A stretch of 64,000 bases of DNA. It comes from a virus. Location of the stretch: IMG/VR virus record IMGVR_UViG_3300042691_033065, positions 1 through 64,000 of that record; one strand, given 5' to 3'. The notes under the pieces are model-generated. The model was given only the letters and a program-made list of their open reading frames with translations, did no database searches and had not been told where the DNA came from. Shown here piece after piece: positions 1-9,000 of the stretch. The translations under genes and the position numbers were made by a program. Within the stretch, counting starts at the first letter, position 1, and every line of letters starts with the position of its first letter.

Positions 1-60
1 TTGTTGGTGTTGCACTTCTTGTTGGAGTTCTTGTTGGTGTTGCACTTCTTGTTGGAGTTC
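1..60. repeat. 30-bp exact tandem repeat, two copies, in a Pro-Thr linker
   Basis: Bases 1-30 and 31-60 are identical, and a partial third copy follows. Each unit encodes ten linker residues (TPTRTPTRSA, in rotation). The repeat runs off the window, so the copy number is unknown. Confidence 0.9.
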
Positions 61-3000
61 TTGTTGGTGTCGGAGTTTTTGTTCTTGTTGGTGTTGGTGT
101 CTGTGTAGAAGGGATAAACTGAATATTAATACATTCAGGATTTTGAGCAACGTCATTTGGGGCACTACCTCCAAGAGCCGACTGAATTGTGGTATTGTAA
201 GGATTATTTAAATTAATTAAATAATAATTATTATATGTTTGATTATGTGGTAATAAATATAATTGGTTATTAACTACCGCGAAATTTATTCCGGAATTAA
301 ATAAAGATATAGATGAAACGTCTACCGCCAGTTCAAAAGTCCCATTAACATCATATTGGTGAATTTGCCATATGTTAGTATTAATTGTATTTTTAACCGC
401 AACTATGACTTTATTGGTTGTAGTATAAATCATGTCACCAAAAACCGTAAATGGTGATATTAAATCTATAATTTTAGTAGATGATAAAATTCCACCTGAA
501 ACATTTAATTTTGCAATAACATTCAATGCAGTTCCGGACCCAACAATAAAATTCTCATCATCGATTGCCGCCATACCATTGTCGATAACAGACGGCAAAT
601 TTGTCGGTAATGTATAGTTATTAGTCACCACCGCAGACCAAGGATTTTGGGTAATTGAGTATTCCCTTATTCTAGAACCACCTAATGCCGTAAAAAATCC
701 TAGTACCCAAACTTTATTAGACGTTCTCGCTAAAGCGTTGGTTCCTACAGTTCTACCAGAAACCGGCAAATACAAAAGACTTTCGTTTCTAATACTCATA
801 ATCTGCCAAAGACCATTAGTCGGACCAGAAGGTTCTTTTTTAACCGATAACAAATCACAAGAATTTATAGATATGTTAGGACAAAAACCATTTACACATG
901 AACCAACTTGGTTAACAAATGTTATTTGTGATGACCCACTATATCCGCTTAAATTTACACACAATTGTACAAATGAATTAGCCGATACCGTTGTAGAACT
1001 AACTGTTAAATTACAAGCAGTGTATATAAGAGTACCATTTACCGTATCACTTGTATTGTAAAAATTAAAACATTTACATGGTAAATTTGAGGTTATTGTT
1101 GGAGTTATACTTATGGTTGGGGTAATCGATGGAGTATTTGTTGCCGTTCTAGTTGGTGTTCTTGTTGGTGTCGCAGTTCTTGTCGGTGTTTGAGTCGCCG
1201 TTCTTGTTATTGTCGGTGTTTGAGTCGCCGTTCTTGTTATTGTTGGTGTTTGAGTCGCCGTTCTTGTTATTGTTGGTGTTTGAGTCGCCGTTCTTGTTGG
1301 TGTTGCCGTTATTGTCGGAGTAATCGTAGATGTTATTGTTGGTGTTGAAGTTTGAGTGGTAGTCGGCGTCGGAGTCCGTGTTTCTGTTGCACCTGAAGTT
1401 GGCGTTATCGTCATAGTCACGGTAGGTGTTGGAGTTTTAGTAGGTGTTGGAGTCGGTGTTTTTGTAACAGGTATAAACTCAACTGTGATACACTCTGGTG
1501 ATTGGGATTGGTCCGTCACAGTAACTGGTAAACTTTCAGAAAGTAAGGTTGCCGAATATGGTGAAGTTAAGTTTACCTGATAAATTTCTCCAGGAGTAGT
1601 AGCTCTTACAATATACAAATTATTAGAATTAATCAAAATAGACCATCCACTATTTGCATCTATTCCTGATGTGAATAATGGAACATCAACCTCAATGTTT
1701 CCAAGTATATCATATTGAGTAATAAATATTTTGACAGGGGTAGTTGTTTGGGTCATTATTATAATCTTACCAGTTTGAGTAAAAACTAAATCAGTTAATA
1801 TTCTTCTATTACTTGGTAAATCAAAAAGTTTCGTAAATACCGCGTTATTGGTTATGGTATCTGAAATATCAACATTAACCACACTTTGGGACCCTGCAGT
1901 AGCACCTGACACACTTAATAAATTAAAATTATCGATTGCAACTAAACCACATGCATTACTATTAGGTAATATAGTATTACTTTGTATGTTTATAGTTCTG
2001 CCATTATATGTTGCACTAAACGGTGAAAATGTTATATCCCATTCTCTTATACCTCCACTGGTGAAACCAAGATAAGTACCGTGAACCCAAAGTTTATTTG
2101 AAGTATTTGCAATTCCAAGCATTGACCATGGTCTATTTGGTATGGGTAAAAAAGTTGTGGTATTAGTTTGAAAATCATATGATTGAATGATGTTACCCGG
2201 CCCCCCAGCTAAAAAGGAAATACAACTATCCAAATTAATTGTTGGGCAACTTACTGTACAATCACCTAACTCATCTATAGCAGTAATTTGGGTCGTTGCG
2301 GTGTATAATGGATTTGTTGAATTACCTGAAACACATAATTGAACATATGAAGTGGCACTAACCGTTACAGAACTAAATACCCCATCACAATTATAATAAG
2401 TAACTGTTCCGGGTTGGTTATTTGATGTGTTGAAGAAATTATAACAAGTACAAGCAAACAGATTAGAAGTTTCGGTAGGTGTAGGAGTTTGAGTTGCAGT
2501 TTGTGTAACAGTTGCCGTTTGTGTTACTGTTGGGGTATTCGTTTGGGTTGCCGTTTGTGTTATTGTTGGAGTAATTGTTGATGTTCTTGTAACGGTAGGA
2601 GTAATCGTTGATGTTCTTGTAACGGTAGGAGTAATTGTGGCGGTTCTTGTAACGGTAGGAGTAATTGTGGAGGTACTTGTAATAGTAGGAGTTTGGGTGT
2701 TTGTTGGGGTTGAGGTTCTAGTTGGAGTTTGGGTTTGGGTTTGCGTTGATGTAGGCGTATTAGTTTTAGTGGTAGTAGGTGTTGGGGTAGGTGTTGGGGT
2801 TTGTGTTGGTGTTCGGGTAACTCCTATGAAATTAACATTTAAACAACTTAACGGTTGGGCAAACCCAACATTTGTTATTGTCATATTGTTTACTGTTAAA
2901 GATGTATAGGGGAAGTTCAAATCTCTTCTAACTACAGCGGGAGACGCCGATGAAGAGGCAACCGTAAATATTTGTGAATTATACATGAACAAACCAAATC

Positions 3001-6000
3001 CTTCAACAGAATTACCTATTTGGAATTCTAATTCCTGATTACCAAATAAATCAAACTGTGTTAAAAAAGACCCGGTACCCGCAACATTATTATAAGTTAA
3101 CGCAATAATATTACCTGTGTTTGTATAAGTTAAATCACCCCTTAGGACTCTATTTGTTGGTAAAGTAAATAACGGAGTTGCAACCCAAGTATTTGATGAA
3201 ATATTTAAACTCACTATCACATTACCAGCCGTACCTGAAGCCGTTATTAATGTGGTGTTATTTAAAACCGCTAAACCATTTCTTGTGGATTGATATAGTG
3301 TAGAACCCGATATAAATCTATTTAAACTTGATGTAAATGGGGATGTTGTTATAAAATATTCTTTTATACCATTTCCTAATGTTGCGAAATTACCATATAT
3401 CCATAAATAGTTATCATTTGTTGCAATATCGTATATAGAAACAGATTCGGTATTAATAGGTAATGGAATTTGTGTGTTAGTTATTGGGTCATAAGTATAA
3501 ATAATTCTATTTGTTCCATTCACTACAAATGGGTTACAAGCTTGTATGGTAGTTGTCGGACATCCATTTGTACAATCACCATTTAAGAATGATACTAAAG
3601 CCCCTGATGGGGTACCCGAGAAAATATTATTTTTAACACAAACTTGAGCACTATTTCCGTAATTTATTGTAATTTGGTTTTGTAAGCCTGTACAATCAAT
3701 AAAATCTACAGTCAAACTTTGTGAAGTTGATATGTTAAAGAATGTGTAGCAATTACAAGTATCAGGAGTACGTGTCAAAGTTGGTGTTACTGTTGTGGTA
3801 GGGGTGTTGGTTGATGTTTGTGTATTAGTCGGTGTTTGTGTTGAAGTTTGAGTTTGGGTTGGTGTTTGAGTGGATGTCTCAGTTGGTGTTTGAGTGGATG
3901 TCTCAGTTGGTGTTTGGGTTTGCGTTGGTGTTTGGGTTTGCGTTGGCGTTAATGTAGGAGTCGATGTAACTGTAGGTGTTGGTGTTGAGCTTGGACATGG
4001 GTAATTTGTCGAGCAACCACTACAACTTGTTTGAGCACTCAAGTTAACAAATAGGTAATTGTTTTGAGTGAATGTCTCTGCAATGTTTGTCGCACATCCA
4101 CTAAATCCTACGGACTCAATGTAATAAACCGTGCCTTCAGTTATTGAATTTGCGGTTAATCCAGGTATTTCGAAAATCTTAAAGGTTTCAAATGGGAAAC
4201 AACATCCACTAAACGTTCTAATTGCCGGCTTGTATTCAGTTATGGTTGGTGTCGGGGTTGATGTAACAGTTGGGGTTGATGTAACCGTACTTGTTTGAGT
4301 TGGTGTAACAGTAATTGTTGAAGTTGGTGTTTGAGTTTGGGTTGGAGTCTGTGTTACTGTAGAAGTTATTGTTGGTGTAGGTGTTGAAGTCTGTGTTATA
4401 GTTGGGGTTTGTGTTATTGTTGCAGTTGGGGTAGGGGTCGGGGTTGGAGTTGAGGTTGGTGTTGGTGACACAGGTACTATGTTATTGTCGAAACATCCGT
4501 TGGATTGGGATGCACCAAAATATGCGGCGTTGATTGTATTTGGAGGTAAAGGAACTGTAGGTGCCGCGGTAAGTGTGTACGGAGGATTTAGGTCTAAAGT
4601 ATATTGTGTACCATTCGCACTCAGAATATAGAAACCACCTCCATATTGATATAACCCATATGGGAATACAATTGTTGGGGATATTAATATATCAACATTG
4701 TTATCTACAGGGGGTGTTGCCGAAGTTATATAGTTATATTGTGTTATGTAAACACCAGTGGGTGCATTTGGGTTTGTTCCCGAAAAATTACTAACAATTA
4801 ACTTACCTGAATTTGTTAGAACATAATCACCTGAAACTCTTCTTCCTGGTAATAAAGAGAATTTTGTTGTAACTGTGTAAGGATTAGTCGAAACATCAAT
4901 CTCTAAAATTGAAGAAGGGGTCGCTCCATTATTAGCAATTAAAGTAGTGTCATTTATTGCAAATAATCCAGCACTAAATGCCGTTGAACCTGAAATTTCT
5001 CTGCTGAATGTCGCCGAGAACGGACATAATATTATATCATATTCATATAATGAAGTTCCTCTATTTAACCATATTTTGTTATTTGTATGTGCAATATCGA
5101 AGGAACCATCAGGACCATCAATACCTAAGTACAGTGGAGAGTTAGTGACTGAATTGTATATATAAACTCTACCGACATTGTCTAATAACAACACATCACA
5201 GCTAGATAAACATGGTGCCTGAGTTTTGGTTGGTGTTAATGTCCTTGTTGGCGTAACAGATTCAGTAATTGTCACAGTCGGTGTTAAAGTATTAGTTGGA
5301 GTTTCAGTCGGTGTTGGTGTTTGAGTTTGTGTAGCCGATTCCGTGATAGTAACAGTTGGTGTCGAGGTCTGAGTAACAGTTGGTGTCGAGGTCTGAGTAA
5401 CAGTTGGAGTTTGGGTAATTGTTTGGGTTGGAGTTTCAGTTGGGGTTGGGGTTTCGGTTTGAGTTGGAGTTGGCGTTGGTGTTGGACAATTTCCATCTAT
5501 ACATAGTCCTACAAGTTCGGCGGTACCTGAACCATAATCAATTATTTCTCTAACACAATAATTTCCAAAATTATTTGGTGCTATTGAAATCAAACTACCC
5601 AAACAATCTAAAAATACTAAATTTACTCCATCTCTAATGTCTGGCACATTTATAAAATAACAATTACAAGTATATTGAGTAACGGTTACTGTATTTGTTG
5701 GGGTTTGAGTTATTGTTGATGTCACAGTAGGTGTCAATGTTGGTGTTGGAGTTTGAGTGACACATACACATGATGGGTCAGACTCAGCATACCCGAATCC
5801 TGATATAACCTGAACATCATAGGAACAAGGAATGACCAATATTTCATTGTTATTCAAATTCAAAGTCGTAAGAGACCCTCCACAATTGTAAACATTGAAT
5901 TGTGTACCTCCTGACTGATAAATGTTATAAATTATACTCTGGAAGGTACTACCCAAATTAATTGTTAAAGTAGGGGTAAATGTTAATAAGTAGGCCGAAT

Positions 6001-9000
6001 TTATAGGGTTAAACGTAGCAGTTAAAATTGTAAAATATTGGGGCGATAGTGGAGGGCTAACACTGATTAGTTCCAAAACTTGACCAACTAAAGTACCAGG
6101 TGAGCCTACATTTGTAGGTATCAATGCAAAATCATCCCCTACCCTCAAAGGAGGTTTAATAACAAATCCATTATCGAGTAATTGACCTAAACCTCCATAT
6201 AGTGTCCATGAGGTACAACACAATGTTTGAGTAGGTGTTGATGTTATAGTGTTGGTTACACTTGGTGTTTGTGTTGATGTACTAGTCGGTGTTTCAGTAG
6301 TTGTCGTAGTTGGCGTTACGGTATTTGTAGGTGTTTCAGTAGTTGTAGGAGTCGGGGTCGGGGTACCAGTTCTTGTAGGAGTCGGAGTTCTAGTAGGACA
6401 AAGTATTGAGTTCTCACAAGACCCATTCTCAAGAAATGTTAAAGTACCTCCCACAGTTTGAAGTGACCCTTTAGCATAACATGCGGTAAATGTTACACCA
6501 GGACCTATTGGTATTCCTCCTGAAGGTCCACCATTACATAAAATTCCGTTATAACTACCAAAAAATTCACCTATATTGGTTATAGAATAACAAACACACT
6601 CAATAGGTGTTCTTGTTGGGGTTGACGTTTTTGTTGGTGTTACAGTTTGAGTTTGTGTCTGAGTTTGAGTTTGTGTCGAAGTTGGGCTTTCTGTAGGTGT
6701 TGATGTTACTGTTGAAGTTTGTGTCTGAGTTGGGGTTTCAGTTTGAGTTGGGGTTTCAGTTTGAGTTGGGGTCGAGGTAATCGTTGGAGTCGAGGTAATC
6801 GTTGGAGTAACTGTTGGTGTTGATGTTACAGTAGGTGTCGGGGTTGAGCTCGGGCATGGGTAGGATGCCGAACAACCGCTACAACTAGTTTGGGCACTAA
6901 TATTAACAAATAGATAATTATTTTGTGTGAATGTTTCGGCAATGTTTGTAGCACAACCGCTAAATACACCGGATTCAATGTAGTAAACTGTACCTTCAGT
7001 TATTGTGTTAGCGGTTAATCCAGGTATTTCATAAAGTTTAAAAATTTCAAATGGGAAACAACATCCACTAAATGTTCTTATAGCTGGCTTGTACTCGGTA
7101 ATTGATGGAGTTGGAGTTGATGTAACCGTTGGAGTTTGAGTTGATGTAGATGTTATCGTTGGGGTAGAGGTTACTGTATTTGTTGGAGTAGAGGTTACAG
7201 TATTTGTCGGTGTTTCAGTTTGAGTTGGGGTCGGTGTTGATGTGGATGTTTCTGTAACAGTGTTTGTTGGAGTTTGAGTTGGGGTTTGTGTGTTTGTTTC
7301 GGTAATTGTTGGGGTTTGTGTAGGAGTGTCAGTAATGGTTGGTGTGGGAGTCTCTGTCGGTGTTGGTGTTGGTGTTGAGGTGCCACAAAATCCTTCGCAA
7401 ACTCCGTTATTGAATACCGCAATAAATGGGTCTAAAACTAAACTTGATGACGCACATAAACTTACGGTGTCACCTTCAGAACCTGAAATTTGTAATGAGT
7501 ACTCAAAATTTATATTATTACAATCTTTACCACTTACATTTTGTTTGTCTAATAAACTGGTGTTTACAAATGTGTAACAAAAACAATCTAAAGTAGGTGT
7601 TGGTGTTGGGGTAGAAGTTTGTGTAGGTGTTTCAGTATTGGTTGGGGTTTGAGTCGGAGTTTCCGTTTGAGTCGGAGTTTCAGTTACCGTCATAGTAGGT
7701 GTTTCGGTAACGGTGACAGTAGGAGTTGGGGTTTGGGTAGGAGTTGGGGTTGGGGTTACTATGTTAAAATTTGTAGGTAAACACGATAACTCTTGGGATG
7801 TACCTTTAATAACCCCTGTAAAAGTTAATGGGTCTAAAGTTGTAGAAACTAACCCCCATGGAGAATCTAAAATTGCTTGATAAACAATACCTGAAGTATC
7901 CACAGCATAGATATTTCCACCAAATTCAAAGAATCCGGCAATAATTTGAGAAACTTGGAATAAAACTTCTTGTTCACCAGTTGAATAGTCATATTGTAAA
8001 ATATAGTTACTCAATCCTTGGAACATTGAAACTATGAATTTTCCGCCGGTTGTTAGAATAAAATCACCTCTTACCGAATAACCGGTTGGTAGTGAGAATT
8101 TAGGGGTTACTGTATTTGTTATATAGTTTAATTCTTGTACGTTTTCTTGACCAATTGCTTGTGTACTAGTTATAATTAATGTGGTATCATTTATTGCAAA
8201 TAAACCATCACCCAAGAAAAGTCTAGTTATTTCATCAATTAATGTAACACTCACAGGGCAAGTTGAAAAACTGTATCTTTGAATTCTATTTACGATAGTA
8301 ATGAATAACCTTGAGCTAGTGTTAGCAATATCTCTTACTGTTGCCTTGGGGTCAAAAATTACTGTAGACGTTTCTGTATTATAGTCATAAGAATAAATTA
8401 ATGATTCACTATCGACATATAAAACTGAACATCCGTCTATACAAACCGGAGTCGGAGTTACAGTCATTGTATTTGTTGGAGTTTGGGTTGTGGTTGGAGT
8501 TTGGGTTGTGGTAGGTGTTTGTGTACTTGTTGGAGTTTGGGTTGTGGTTGGTGTTTCTGTACTTGTTGGGGTTTGGGTTGTGGTAGTTGTTGGTGTTTGT
8601 GTTGCCGTACTTGTTGGTGTTTCAGTAATTGTTGGTGTCACGGTATTAGTAAGAGTTACTGTTGGTGTTGGACTTTGGGTAAGTGTAGGAGTTATAGTTT
8701 GAGTACTAGTTGGGGTTTGAGTACTAGTTGAGGTAATTGTGGGAGTTTGGGTTTCAGTTGGGGTAATTGTAGGTGTTAATGTATTTGTTGGGGTAATTGT
8801 AGGTGTTAATGTATTTGTTGGTGTTTGGGTGACTGTAGGAGTTGGGGTTGGGCTAGCACATTCTCCGTCAATACAAGGACCAAAATTACTAATTTGAGTT
8901 ACCCCTGAAAGAGTAGTAACTCCACTATTTTCTAAACAAACTTTAAATGGTCTTGCAGGTTCTATTAATTTTCTTACCGAAACCCCTTCACTACCACATT

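Noticed and set aside
1171-2700. Direct repeats as a CRISPR array
   Set aside because: Units are contiguous with no unique spacers, lie inside a coding frame and encode linker decapeptides. No cas gene is present.
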